Positions 27,513 to 35,577 of a stretch of DNA of 64,000 bases are shown in pieces. This DNA comes from DASTFY01 sp963769115 (lineage in GTDB: Bacteria > Actinomycetota > Acidimicrobiia > Acidimicrobiales > Ilumatobacteraceae): the NCBI GenBank assembly GCA_963769115.1, contig CAVYKN010000005.1:16366-80365 (forward strand). The letters are read 5' to 3'. The number at the start of each line of letters is the position of its first letter. Position 1 is the first letter of the stretch. Below the pieces are notes generated by a model, which saw nothing but the letters and a program-made list of their open reading frames with translations, did no database searches and was not told where the DNA came from. Made by a program: the position numbers and the translations under genes.

Positions 27513-27875
27513 TCAGGCGAGCAGCTTGGCCTTGGCCGAGGCGAACTCCTCGTCGCTCAGGATGCCCTGCTCGTGCAGCGCGGCCAGCTCCTTCAGCTTG
27601 GTGACGGTTGGGTCCTCGGCCGGTGCCGCTGGGCGCGGCGCGGCCGCGCCTGCGGCAGCGGCGTTGGCGGCCGCTTGATCGGCCATGGCCTGCTGCTGGG
27701 CCATGGCTTGCTGCTGCTGGTAGGCCTCGGCGTCGGCCTGTGTCTGGGCTTTGCCCTGCTGGTGCCGGGAAACGCCGCCCACCACCGCCGTCGCCGTCCC
27801 GGCGACCACCGCCGTGCGGGCCATCGTGCCCACCAGCCCCGGCCGACCGACTCGTCCGATCCCTCTGCCTCTCAT
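27513..27875 (-). CDS. SHOCT-domain protein with short hydrophobic N-terminus
   Basis: The protein has 120 residues. A basic start (MRGRGIGRVGR) leads into a hydrophobic Ala/Val segment, then a Gln/Ala-rich coil (EAYQQQQAMAQQQAMADQ). A C-terminal SHOCT motif follows (VTKLKELAALHEQGILSDEEF). The ribosome site GAGGAGAG fixes the ATG at 27875. It follows the DUF6325 gene by 23 bases on the same strand; such small genes often occur together and are probably membrane-associated. Function is unknown. Confidence 0.75.
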   Translation of the reverse strand: MRGRGIGRVGRPGLVGTMARTAVVAGTATAVVGGVSRHQQGKAQTQADAEAYQQQQAMAQQQAMADQAAANAAAAGAAAPRPAAPAEDPTVTKLKELAALHEQGILSDEEFASAKAKLLA

Positions 27876-27898
27876 GTGTCTCTCTCCTCGCTTCCTGA

Positions 27899-28309
27899 TC
27901 AGCCGGCCGAGATGCCCTCGAACGCGGCTTCTACGATGTCGTGGGGAATGCGCTCCCCGCTGAGGATGACCCCGCCGGCGTCGCGCAGAGCGGCGGCCAG
28001 CCGGCTGGCCCAGAGGTCCTCCCACACGATCATGAGGCCGGAGGAGTTGGGCTCCAGCACCTCGGACACCATCTCCAGATCCTCTTCGCTGAGGAGGCCG
28101 TCGGCTTCCCCTTCGATGTCGCTCAAACCGGGGAGATCCTCGTACTCGACCGTGGTCACGGTGCCGTCCGCGTCTTTCATGACGAAGACCAGATCGAGGA
28201 TGCGCACCGTGCCGCTCTCGACGAGGTCCGCCAGCGCGGGGACGATCTCACCCTTGAAGTTGTTCTCGGGGAACCCGATGATGATGTACTCCACAGGCCC
28301 GATGGCCAT
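27899..28309 (-). CDS. DUF6325-like small acidic protein
   Basis: The protein has 136 residues and begins MAIGPVEYIIIGFPENNFKGE, with an acidic middle (GLSDIEGEADGLLSEEDLEM) and a C-terminal helix pair (WASRLAAALRDAGGVILSGE). AGGAGGGG 5 bases before the ATG at 28309 decides the start over an in-frame GTG at 28315. The fold resembles the family found beside SHOCT proteins in actinobacteria. Function is unknown. Confidence 0.72.
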   Translation of the reverse strand: MAIGPVEYIIIGFPENNFKGEIVPALADLVESGTVRILDLVFVMKDADGTVTTVEYEDLPGLSDIEGEADGLLSEEDLEMVSEVLEPNSSGLMIVWEDLWASRLAAALRDAGGVILSGERIPHDIVEAAFEGISAG

Positions 28310-28369
28310 GTGCACCCCTCCTGGTCGACGGCTGAACCGCTGGCCACCCTAGCCCCACCGGAGGAAGGG

Positions 28370-28771
28370 TCAGCCAGCGAGGAGCCAGGCCGGCGCGTCC
28401 GGGAGCGGGCGACGGTCGGGCGCGACGAACACCGCCGCGGCGCTCGGATCGGCCAGGGTGGAGGGGTCGTAGTAGGCGTCGAGGAGCCGGCGGTCGAGGA
28501 GCTCGGGATGCAGGGCGAGCAGCCGAGCGAACCCGTGCGCGGTAGGCACGTCCGCGCGCGCGGCGCGCACCACCGCGAGCCAGGCGACCGTGCGCGTGCA
28601 GTGGATCGAACCGTTGGTGGCGCGGGCGCGCCGCTCCAAGGCCACGAACAGCTCCCGCTCCGCGGACCGGTCGTCACGGTCGAGCAGCAGCCAGGCGAGC
28701 CGCAGGTTGGCGACGTGGTCCCGCGGCTCTCGCCCCGCGGCCACCCAGGCAAGGAAGGCGTCGTCGGTCAT
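28370..28771 (-). CDS. Hypothetical helical protein
   Basis: The protein has 133 residues and is mainly helical, with Leu/Ala/Arg-rich segments (VANLRLAWLLLDRDDR, ERELFVALERRARATNGS). I do not recognise the family. Codon use is strongly GC at third positions, like its neighbours, which supports a real gene. It diverges from the phosphatase gene at 28843. Confidence 0.55.
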   Translation of the reverse strand: MTDDAFLAWVAAGREPRDHVANLRLAWLLLDRDDRSAERELFVALERRARATNGSIHCTRTVAWLAVVRAARADVPTAHGFARLLALHPELLDRRLLDAYYDPSTLADPSAAAVFVAPDRRPLPDAPAWLLAG

Positions 28772-28842
28772 CGCCCTGCTCTTCGCTCCGGCCGCGCAGG
28801 CGGATGGGTCCGCGGCGGAACGCGCCTCTACAGTCGCCGCCG

Positions 28843-29520
28843 ATGGAGCTGGTGCTGGTCCGCCACGGAGAGCCCGAGTGGGTGAGGGACGGCTTCAACG
28901 TCGACGACCCGCCGCTGACGACCCGCGGGCACGAGCAGGCCCACTGCGTGGCCGACCGCTTGGCCGACGAGCACTTCGACCAGATCTACGTCTCGCCCTT
29001 GACCCGCGCCCGGCAGACCGCGGCGCCCCTGCTGACCCGATTGGGCAAGGACGAGGTGATCGACGACTGGCTGGAGGAGATCCGCAACCCCGTGTGGCAC
29101 GGCACCCCGGCCGAGCGGGCCGAGGAAGCCTTCGCCGAGGACCGGGCCCGGCCGCCCGACCTCCGCTGGGACGGCCTCGAGGGCGGTGAGCCGGTCCGGG
29201 ACTTCGTGGCCCGCATCCGCCTCGGCGCGCAGCTCTTCCTGGCCGAACGGGGCATCGAACCCGCCCACGAGACCCTGCCGGTGTGGCGGGTGTCCAACCC
29301 GGAGCTGCGCATCCTTCTGGTGGCCCACGCCGGCACCAACACGGTGACCATCTGCCACCTGCTCGGGCTGACCCCGGTGCCGTGGGAGTGGGACCGCTTC
29401 ATCCTCGGGCACGCGTCGCTCACGCGCGTCGTGTCCATGCCGACCGGCGAGGGCTGGTGCTTCGGCCTGTCCCGCCTCTCGGACGTCGAGCACCTCTCGG
29501 ACGACCTGCGGACCGTCTGA
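28843..29520 (+). CDS. Histidine phosphatase (phosphoglycerate mutase-like) family protein
   Basis: The protein has 225 residues. The catalytic RHG motif is in ELVLVRHGEPEW at the N-terminus. TTRGHEQA and SPLTRARQTA give the conserved Arg, and a late LLVAHAGTNT supplies the second catalytic His. The substrate is undefined; the family ranges from cobalamin phosphatase to sugar phosphatases. TACAGT at 28829-28834 lies 8 bases before the ATG, consistent with a leaderless message. Confidence 0.82.
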   Translation: MELVLVRHGEPEWVRDGFNVDDPPLTTRGHEQAHCVADRLADEHFDQIYVSPLTRARQTAAPLLTRLGKDEVIDDWLEEIRNPVWHGTPAERAEEAFAEDRARPPDLRWDGLEGGEPVRDFVARIRLGAQLFLAERGIEPAHETLPVWRVSNPELRILLVAHAGTNTVTICHLLGLTPVPWEWDRFILGHASLTRVVSMPTGEGWCFGLSRLSDVEHLSDDLRTV

Positions 29521-29528
29521 GCCGTCGC

Positions 29529-29630
29529 GATCAGCAGGGGCCGCTACTCGCTTCGCTCGGCAATGCGTCCAGCGACGTTGCGGTGCGCTCGGCCCCTATC
29601 GATCAGCAGGGCCGGACGCACCGGGCTCAG
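29529..29630 (+). repeat. Intergenic repeat cluster, copies B and C
   Basis: GATCAGCAGGGGCCG at 29529-29543 and a longer copy at 29601-29630 (GATCAGCAGGGCCGGACGC and onward) match the element at 7886-7916. Between them GGGGCCG (29537-29543) and CGGCCCC (29590-29596) are inverted. The element lies between the phosphatase stop and the convergent MarR stop and may act as a terminator region. Confidence 0.6.
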
Positions 29631-29647
29631 TCCGAGACGGCGAGGGG

Positions 29648-30133
29648 TCAGCCTGCGGGTTCGTCGCAGGTCGACCGCAGCATCTCGAGGGCGCTCGTCA
29701 GCTGTTCGAGCTGGGCCTCGTCGAGGCGGTCGATGAGCAGGCGGCGCACCCCGGCCACGTGGTCCGGCGCCGCGTCCTCCAGGCGCTGGAGGCCGGCGGG
29801 CGTCAGACCGGCGTAGACGGCACGGCGATCCGTCGGGCACGCCTCGCGGGTCACCAGGCCTTGCCGGGCCAGCCGATCGAACCGTCGGGTCAGCCCGCTG
29901 GGCGACAGGTGCAGCCGGCCGGCCAGGTCGGTCATCCGCAGCCGCTGCTCGGGGGCCTCGGACAGCTCGACCAGCACCGCGTACTCGCCCAGGGACATCC
30001 CGTGGGCCGTCTCCAGCTCGGCGTCGAGCTCGGCCATGACCACGGAGGAGACGGCGACGAACGCCCGCCACGCCCGCTGCTCACGCTCGGACAACCAGCG
30101 CGAGGACGAAGAAACCGTGGTCACAGCGCCCAT
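29648..30133 (-). CDS. MarR-family transcriptional regulator
   Basis: The protein has 161 residues with a winged helix: MSLGEYAVLVELSEAPEQRLR, the recognition part MTDLAGRLHLSPSGLTRRF, and the wing CPTDRRAVYAGLT. The start is the ATG complementary to 30131-30133; longer readings would run through the shared promoter. It diverges from a YceI gene across 86 bases containing a good -35/-10 pair and several dyads, a common MarR-YceI arrangement. The inducer is unknown. Confidence 0.85.
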   Translation of the reverse strand: MGAVTTVSSSSRWLSEREQRAWRAFVAVSSVVMAELDAELETAHGMSLGEYAVLVELSEAPEQRLRMTDLAGRLHLSPSGLTRRFDRLARQGLVTREACPTDRRAVYAGLTPAGLQRLEDAAPDHVAGVRRLLIDRLDEAQLEQLTSALEMLRSTCDEPAG

Positions 30134-30219
30134 GCTACGGGCAGGCAAGGTACTTGTGTCAACAAATATTTGTGCTACAATGATTGTCGAAGCAATCACT
30201 CTCTCCCCAGGAGTTCCCC
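30134..30219. promoter_or_regulatory. MarR/YceI divergent promoter with palindromic operators
   Basis: For yceI, TTGTGT (30154-30159) and TACAAT (30176-30181) are spaced by 16 bases. The perfect palindrome CAAATATTTG (30163-30172) fills the spacer, TTGT-GTCA-ACAA lies across the -35, and TGATTG-n6-CAATCA lies just downstream of the -10. This AT-rich island stands out in the window. MarR binding here would block polymerase. Confidence 0.7.
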
Positions 30220-30762
30220 ATGAGCAACCTGTCCGACCTCACCCCCGGCGTCTGGAACGTCGACCCGAGCCACAGCATCGTCGGCTTCACCGCCCGGCAC
30301 CTGATGATCACCAAGGTCCGGGGCCGGTTCACCACCTTCACCGGGACCGTCACCGTCGCCGAGAACCCGCTCGACTCACAGGTCGAGGCCACCGTCGACC
30401 TCGGTTCCGTGACCACCGGCGACGAGCAGCGCGACGGGCACCTCAAGAGCGCCGACTTCTTCGATGTCGACAAGCACCCGACCATGACCTTCACCTCCAC
30501 CGGCATCAAGCAGGACGGCGGCGACTACGTGCTCACCGGCGACCTGACGGTGGCCGGCACGACGCGCAGCGTCGACTTCGAGCTGTCGTTCGACGGCGTC
30601 CAGAAGGACCCGTGGGGCGGCACGCGGGCGGGCTTCACGGCCGAGACCGAGATCAGCCGCAAGGACTGGGAGCTGACGTGGAACGTCGCCCTGGAGACCG
30701 GCGGCGTGCTCGTGGGCGACAAGGTGAAGATCGAGCTCGACGTCGAGCTCGTCAAGGCCTGA
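30220..30762 (+). CDS. YceI-family lipid-binding-like protein
   Basis: The protein has 180 residues and covers the whole YceI lipocalin-like barrel: WNVDPSHSIVGFTARHLMI, VRGRFTTFTGTV, a QRDGHLKSADFFDVDKHPTM segment, and GFTAETEISRKDWELTWN. YceI proteins bind isoprenoid lipids or quinones. There is no signal peptide, so it would act in the cytoplasm. CAGGAG upstream of the ATG serves as ribosome site. The divergent MarR protein is the likely repressor. Confidence 0.88.
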   Translation: MSNLSDLTPGVWNVDPSHSIVGFTARHLMITKVRGRFTTFTGTVTVAENPLDSQVEATVDLGSVTTGDEQRDGHLKSADFFDVDKHPTMTFTSTGIKQDGGDYVLTGDLTVAGTTRSVDFELSFDGVQKDPWGGTRAGFTAETEISRKDWELTWNVALETGGVLVGDKVKIELDVELVKA

Positions 30763-30820
30763 GCGAACCCTCCTCCGCCCGGGCCTTCACCCGATCGTGG
30801 AGCGGCGCGATGATCGCCGC

Positions 30821-31207
30821 ATGGCTCACGTCGAGCCCGCGGGTGGCTCGTTGCCGCTCTACGTCGTGGAACCCGGCGCGGAGCGGGACGAGCCGCCCGA
30901 GCCCGCCGCCGCCGCCGGCCCGAGGCACCAGCACCTGACCGGTGCGGTGCACGACAGCTGGGCCGCCCTCGGGCGCGCCGCGACCCAGCTGTCGGACCGG
31001 CTGGCGACGCCGCCGGCGCCGGCGGCCGGTGGCGGCTTCGAGACGTCGCGAGGTCTCGTCATCGCCATCGCCCGGCACCTCGTCATCGCGCCGAGCGATG
31101 CCGTGCGCGCCTTCGACCTCCTGCTCCCCGGCCTGGCCGAGCCGATCGTGACACGCGCGGGGCAGCTTGACCTTGTCCGTCGACTCGGCCGGCCGGCAGC
31201 GGACTGA
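30821..31207 (+). CDS. Hypothetical protein
   Basis: The protein has 128 residues. The N-terminus is rich in Pro, Glu and Ala, then helical segments follow (HLTGAVHDSWAALGRAATQL, GLVIAIARHLVIAPSDAVRA). I do not recognise it. Third-position GC is as high as in neighbouring genes. The following small gene reads in the next frame, so the two could be one gene split by a frame change. Confidence 0.45.
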   Translation: MAHVEPAGGSLPLYVVEPGAERDEPPEPAAAAGPRHQHLTGAVHDSWAALGRAATQLSDRLATPPAPAAGGGFETSRGLVIAIARHLVIAPSDAVRAFDLLLPGLAEPIVTRAGQLDLVRRLGRPAAD

Positions 31208-31517
31208 AGCGTCGCAGCTGCGAGCCCTGACCGGACGCCTGCGTCTGTGGCTCTCACCGATGCCACTCCCGGTCGAGCTCGATCTGGTCCCGTGGGGTCG
31301 GTGGCGCACGATGGTCACGCTTCGCCCGGATCGGCGGGTCGCCTGGAGCGTCGGCGCCCACCGCCGCTCCCGCTACTTCGCCACCGGTCACGCCGCCATG
31401 GACGTCGTGATCGCCGAGCTCTGCTCGCTCGCCGGCGGCTTGCCGTCGCGGGCCTCCTACGATGCGCGGCGATGCGGGCGCTCGTGGTCCATGCCGATCC
31501 CAGCCCCGACGGCCTGA
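31167..31517 (+). CDS. Hypothetical protein
   Basis: The reading frame spans up to 116 residues from a TTG. The convincing part starts near RLRLWLSPMPLPVELDLVPWG and continues WRTMVTLRPDRRVAWSVG, with codon use typical of the window. A start at the ATG 31260 is possible. It overlaps the preceding and following genes in other frames. It may be the second half of the preceding hypothetical gene if a base is miscalled near 31170-31205. Confidence 0.4.
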   Translation: MTLSVDSAGRQRTEASQLRALTGRLRLWLSPMPLPVELDLVPWGRWRTMVTLRPDRRVAWSVGAHRRSRYFATGHAAMDVVIAELCSLAGGLPSRASYDARRCGRSWSMPIPAPTA

Positions 31518-32061
31518 GCGCTTCCCTCTTCGACACCGCCACGACCACGCTGCGCCGGTGCGGCCACGAGGTCGCCGCGCTCGATCTCTACGCCGAGCAC
31601 TTCGCGCCAGCCATGTCGGCCGAGGAGCGACGTGCGTACCTCACCGACTCCCCCATCTGCTCCGAACAGGTGGCCCGCCACGCCGAGCTCGTCCGCTGGG
31701 CCGACACCCTCGTGTTCGTCTACCCGACCTGGTGGGCGGGACCTCCGGCCGCGCTCAAGGGCTGGCTGGAGCGGGTGCTCGTGCCCGGCGTCGCCTTCCA
31801 CCTGGACGAGCGGACGAACAAGGTCGTCTCCGATCTGCGCCACGTCCGAGCCGTGGTCGGGATCAGCACGTACCACTCCTCGTGGGCAACGGTGCGCCTG
31901 TGCACGACAGCGGCCGCCGCATCCTCGTGCGGGCACTGCGCATGCTGTGCTCGCGGACCTGCCGGACGAGGTGGCTGGCGCTCTACTCGGCCGACACCGC
32001 GTCCGAGGCCCGGCGGGAGGCCTTCCGGACCCGGGTCGAGCAGAGGCTCGCGCGGCTGTGA
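31472..32061 (+). CDS. Flavodoxin-fold NAD(P)H:quinone oxidoreductase (frame broken once)
   Basis: The inferred product has about 196 residues. It starts RALVVHADPSPDGLSASLFD, carries the FMN-site segment DTLVFVYPTWWAGPPAALKGW, and continues VVGISTYHSSW. Beyond about 31890-31905 the frame moves by -1 and goes on HDSGRRILVRALR...RTRWLALYSADTAS. One missing base there restores the gene. TACGAT at 31458-31463 lies 8 bases before the ATG. The NQO1/MdaB-like family reduces quinones by two electrons. A paralogous gene follows 10 bases downstream. Confidence 0.78.
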
Positions 32062-32071
32062 GCGCCCGGTT

Positions 32072-32684
32072 GTGAACGTGCTGCTGGTCTCGGCGCACCC
32101 GCTGGCCGACAGCTACACCGCCGCCGTTCGGGCCGCCGCGATCAGCGGACTCGAGGCCGCGGGACACGTGGTCGACGTGGCCGATCTCGACGCCGAGCGC
32201 TTCGATCCCTGCCCGCGAGAGACGTCGGACGTGCAGGTCCCACGCCGCCCGTCTCGAGTGGGCGGACGCGCTGGTCCTCGTCTACCCCACATGGTGGGGC
32301 GCGCAGCCGGCCATCCTCTGGGGCTGGCTCGAGCGGGTGTGGATCGACGGCATCGCGTTCAGTCGGCGGCCGGGGGCGCGGCGTGCCCGGCCGGGTCTGC
32401 GCAACATCCGCCACCTGGTGGCGATCACGACGCATGGTTCGTCGAAGTGGATCAACGCGGTGGAGGGCGAACCGGGCAAGCGGGTGGTGCTGCGCCGGAT
32501 GCGAGCCTGCTGCCACCCGAGGGTCAGGACCCGCTGGATCGCCCTCTACGGAGTGGACGGCTCGGACGAGGCCGAGCGGCGGGCCTTCCTCGCACGGGTC
32601 GAGCGGTCGATGGCCGAGCTGGAAACGGTCACGGGAGCTCGCGGTCGGCTTCGGCCAGGAGGCGCGAGCCGCGGTCGTAGGTGA
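32072..32684 (+). CDS. Second flavodoxin-fold NAD(P)H oxidoreductase (frame broken once)
   Basis: The inferred product has about 203 residues. It starts NVLLVSAHPLADSYTAAVR, and the FMN segment ALVLVYPTWWGAQPAILWGW lies in a shifted frame, as do HLVAITTHGSSKW and RTRWIALYGVDGSDEAERR. The frame changes in 32205-32245. It is similar in layout to the preceding gene, so the two look like a tandem duplication or a heterodimeric pair. The 3' end overlaps the convergent NDH-2 gene by 56 bases; the last 20 or so residues may not be real. Confidence 0.72.
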
Positions 32685-33885
32685 GGTAGTTCCAGGTCCA
32701 GTTGACCAGCACGTTCAGTCGATTGCGGAAGCCCATGAGCCGGAGGAGGTGCAGCCCCAACCAGGACAGCCAGCCGAGCCAGCCCCACAGCCGGATGCCG
32801 AGCGGGAGCTCGGCCACCGCCTCGTAACGCCCGATGGTGGCCATCGAGCCCTTGTCGTGGTAGCGGAACCGCTCGCCGGGGAGCCCCCGCAGGCGACGGC
32901 GGATCTGGCAGGCGGCGTGACGACCGCCCTGGATGGCCGGCTGGGCCATCTGGGGCAGCGGCGTCCCGTCGAGGTCGGGCGCGGCAGCGATGTCGCCCAC
33001 GGCGAACACCTCGGGGCGGCCCAGCACGGAAAGGTCCTCCTCCACGAGCAGTCGGCCACCTCGCCCGAGGGGCAGCGCGAGCAACCCGGCCAGCGGGCTG
33101 GCCCGGAGACCAGCCGCCCACACGACGATCCGTGACGGCAGCACGCGGCCGTCGGCGAGGTGGACACCAACGCCGTCGATGCGGGCCACGCCGGCACCGA
33201 GGAACACCTCGACGCCGCGACGGCGCAGGGTCCGCAGTGCCCGGTCCGAGGAGCGCTCGGAGAAGCTGCCCAGGAGCCGGTCCGTGGCCTCTACCAGCAC
33301 CACTCGGGCCTGCTCGATCTCCGGGCCCGGGAAGTCGCGGCTGATGACTTTGGTGATCAGCTCACGCACGGCGCCGGCCATCTCCACCCCGGTCGGGCCG
33401 CCGCCGCAGATCACCACGTCGAGGTCCCCGGGCCGCGGTGGGTGCGACTCGGCCGCCACCTGCTCGAACCGGTCGAGGAGGCCGCTGCGCAGCGCGACTG
33501 CATCGTCGACGGACTTCAGGGCGAAGCAGTGCTCCTCGACGCCCGGCACGCCATAGTCATTGCTCACCGCTCCCGCCGCGACGACCAGGTAGTCGTACGG
33601 GAGCGGCGGTCCCCGGTCGACTTGGACGAGGCGGCCGTCGAGGTCGATGCCGGTCACCCGGGCCATGCGGACGGTCACGTTGTGCTGGCGGCGGAAGATC
33701 CCTCGCACCGGATAGGCCACGTCGTCGACGTCGAGGCCGGCCGTCGCCACCTGGTACAGGAGCGGCTGGAAGGTGTGGAAGTTGTTGGCATCGACGAGCG
33801 TGACGCCGACCGGCGCGTCGCGGAGGCCCTTCACCGCCGCCAGCCCGGCGAACCCGGCTCCGAGGACGACGACCCGTTCGGTCAC
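32629..33885 (-). CDS. Type II NADH dehydrogenase (NDH-2)-like FAD oxidoreductase
   Basis: The protein has 418 residues. FAD motif VVVLGAGFAGLAA, FQPLLYQVATAGLD, second dinucleotide motif VVICGGGPTGVEMAG, and EVFAVGDIAAAPD are all typical. The C-terminus has hydrophobic, Trp-rich helices (IRLWGWLGWLSWLGLHLL) that anchor such enzymes to the membrane. It passes electrons from NADH to quinone without proton pumping. Its GTG start overlaps the psuG stop by 4 bases. The convergent quinone-reductase genes make this a small quinone-redox neighbourhood. Confidence 0.88.
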   Translation of the reverse strand: MTERVVVLGAGFAGLAAVKGLRDAPVGVTLVDANNFHTFQPLLYQVATAGLDVDDVAYPVRGIFRRQHNVTVRMARVTGIDLDGRLVQVDRGPPLPYDYLVVAAGAVSNDYGVPGVEEHCFALKSVDDAVALRSGLLDRFEQVAAESHPPRPGDLDVVICGGGPTGVEMAGAVRELITKVISRDFPGPEIEQARVVLVEATDRLLGSFSERSSDRALRTLRRRGVEVFLGAGVARIDGVGVHLADGRVLPSRIVVWAAGLRASPLAGLLALPLGRGGRLLVEEDLSVLGRPEVFAVGDIAAAPDLDGTPLPQMAQPAIQGGRHAACQIRRRLRGLPGERFRYHDKGSMATIGRYEAVAELPLGIRLWGWLGWLSWLGLHLLRLMGFRNRLNVLVNWTWNYLTYDRGSRLLAEADRELP

Positions 33886-34802
33886 GGGCGCCGGGCGGCG
33901 ATGGCCGAGGCCACCTCGGCGGCCACCCGGCAGTTGTTCTCGGCGAGGGCCAGGTTGGCGGGGATGCTCGACCCCGACGTGACCTCGCCGATCCGGCCGA
34001 GCACGAAGGGTGTCACCGCCGCTCCCGAGATGCTGCTGGCCTCGGCATCGCCCAGGGCGGCGACGAGGACCTGATCGAGGTCGGCGGCGTCGAGGGCGTC
34101 GGCCTCGGGGATCGGCACGGTGAGCAGGATGCCCGTCGCCGATCGGGCCCGGTGGGCGAGCACGTCGGCCACCACCGCGGCCGAGTCAACCCGGTGGGGA
34201 ACGGGCAGCCCGGACGAGCGGGTGTAGAAGGCCGGGAACCAGTCGTGCTGCCAACCCAGCACCGGCACACCGGCCATCTCGAGGTGCTCGAGCGTGCGGG
34301 GCAGGTCGAGGAAGGCCTTGGCCCCGGCGCACACCGTGACCAGCGGATGGTGGGCGATGGCGTCGAGGTCGGCGGAGATGTCACCCGTGGACTCGGCGTT
34401 GCGGTGGACACCGCCGATGCCCCCGGTCGAGAACACGCTGATCCCCGCCGAGGCGGCCAGGGCGAGCGCGCCGGACACGGTGGTGGCGCCGTACTCCCAG
34501 CCGGTCGCCACGGCCACGCCCAGGTCGCGCTCGGCCGCCTTGCGGGCCGGACCGCAGATCCGGGCGTGCTCGGCGGCACCGACCCCCACCCGCGGCACAC
34601 CGTCCAGGACCGCGGTCACGGCGGGCACCGCGCCGCCCGCCCGGACCACGGCCAGGCACCGTTCGAGTGCCTCGCGGTTGGCCGGGGACGGCAGACCCAG
34701 GTGCGAGAAGATCGTCGACTCCAGCGCCACGACCGGCGCGCCGGCGCCCAGCGCTTCCGCCACCTCGGGCGCGACGCGGGGCGTGAGCGGCACGAGGGTC
34801 AT
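33882..34802 (-). CDS. psuG: Pseudouridine-5'-phosphate glycosidase
   Basis: The protein has 306 residues, full length. Diagnostic stretches are VVALESTIFSHLGLPSPANR, TVSGALALAASAGISVFSTG, GGIGGVHRNAESTGDISADL and SIPANLALAENN. PsuG splits pseudouridine 5'-phosphate into uracil and ribose 5-phosphate. The partner pseudouridine kinase gene is not adjacent. It lies downstream of an anti-sigma factor gene on the same strand and is translationally coupled to the NDH-2 gene. Confidence 0.92.
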   Translation of the reverse strand: MTLVPLTPRVAPEVAEALGAGAPVVALESTIFSHLGLPSPANREALERCLAVVRAGGAVPAVTAVLDGVPRVGVGAAEHARICGPARKAAERDLGVAVATGWEYGATTVSGALALAASAGISVFSTGGIGGVHRNAESTGDISADLDAIAHHPLVTVCAGAKAFLDLPRTLEHLEMAGVPVLGWQHDWFPAFYTRSSGLPVPHRVDSAAVVADVLAHRARSATGILLTVPIPEADALDAADLDQVLVAALGDAEASSISGAAVTPFVLGRIGEVTSGSSIPANLALAENNCRVAAEVASAIAARRP

Positions 34803-34847
34803 CCTGCCAGGTCAACCGGTCGGTCAGGACGGCCGGCACGCCCCCAG

Positions 34848-34861
34848 CGCCTGATCAGGCG
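34848..34861. terminator. 14-bp palindrome at the anti-sigma stop codon
   Basis: CGCCTGATCAGGCG is a perfect palindrome spanning the TGA stop of the anti-sigma gene, 46 bases before the psuG start on the same strand. It may be a weak terminator or attenuating hairpin; there is no U-tract. Confidence 0.35.
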
Positions 34862-35577
34862 AGGGTGCCGGAGAGCAGCGCCGGCTGCTCCGACGACGTC
34901 ACGCCGCCGGCCACCTCGTCCGTCACCACGAGCGCGCTCAGATCCCCGTTCACGGTGAACGGCTCCACGCCGGGTCGGTTGCCGAGCACGCCCAGCGAGA
35001 TCACCTCGTCGTCGATGACCCCCCAGAGCTGGTACGTGCGCTCCGGACCGAGGTCGGGCAGGTCGCGGAGCGAGATCATGCCGAGGCCACCGGGCTGCAG
35101 CACGGCGACCGCTCGCTGGGCGTCGTCCTCGCTGCGGAGCACCACCCTGGTGGCGTCCGGATCGGCCATGGCGCGGTCGAACACCTGGGCCATGCTGTCC
35201 AGCGTCGCGGGGGCCGGGTCGGGTTCCCGGACTGCCGCCACCGTGATGGCGGCGGCCGCCACCGCCGCGGCGGCCGCCGCGCCCACGAGGACCGCGGTCG
35301 ACCAGCGGCGCCGTCGCCGCGCCGGGAGCACCTTGGCCAGCTCGGGCCCGGGCTCCGGCGCCCGTTCCTCGAGCGAGCCGGCGATGCGATCCCACAGCCC
35401 CTCGGGCGCCGCGGCGCCACTGAACGCCATCAGCGTGGCGACCTCCCGGTGCATCTCGACCTCGGCCCGGGCGCGGGGATCGACGGCCAGGTAGGCCTCG
35501 ATCTCGCGCCGCTCCTCGTCGTCCACGGCGTCGAGGGCGTAGGCACCGAGCAGGGACTCGATCTCGTGCGGCGTCAT
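34855..35577 (-). CDS. Anti-sigma factor, RskA-like membrane protein
   Basis: The protein has 240 residues. The N-terminal cytoplasmic zinc-finger-like anti-sigma domain begins MTPHEIESLLGAYALDAVDD. A single membrane helix, Ala/Val-rich (about residues 95-120), follows ARRRRRWS. The extracytoplasmic part contains MISLRDLPDLGPERTYQLWG and SLGVLGNRPGVEPF, the RskA-C pattern. Its start overlaps the sigma-factor stop (TGATG). It should hold the sigma factor inactive at the membrane until proteolysis. The HxxxCxxC cysteines are absent, as in other RskA proteins. Confidence 0.88.
   Translation of the reverse strand: MTPHEIESLLGAYALDAVDDEERREIEAYLAVDPRARAEVEMHREVATLMAFSGAAAPEGLWDRIAGSLEERAPEPGPELAKVLPARRRRRWSTAVLVGAAAAAAVAAAAITVAAVREPDPAPATLDSMAQVFDRAMADPDATRVVLRSEDDAQRAVAVLQPGGLGMISLRDLPDLGPERTYQLWGVIDDEVISLGVLGNRPGVEPFTVNGDLSALVVTDEVAGGVTSSEQPALLSGTLA

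Noticed and set aside
30752..31318. 188-residue minus-strand open frame
   Set aside because: Arg/Gly-rich composition without motifs; the plus-strand frames over the same region have better codon use.
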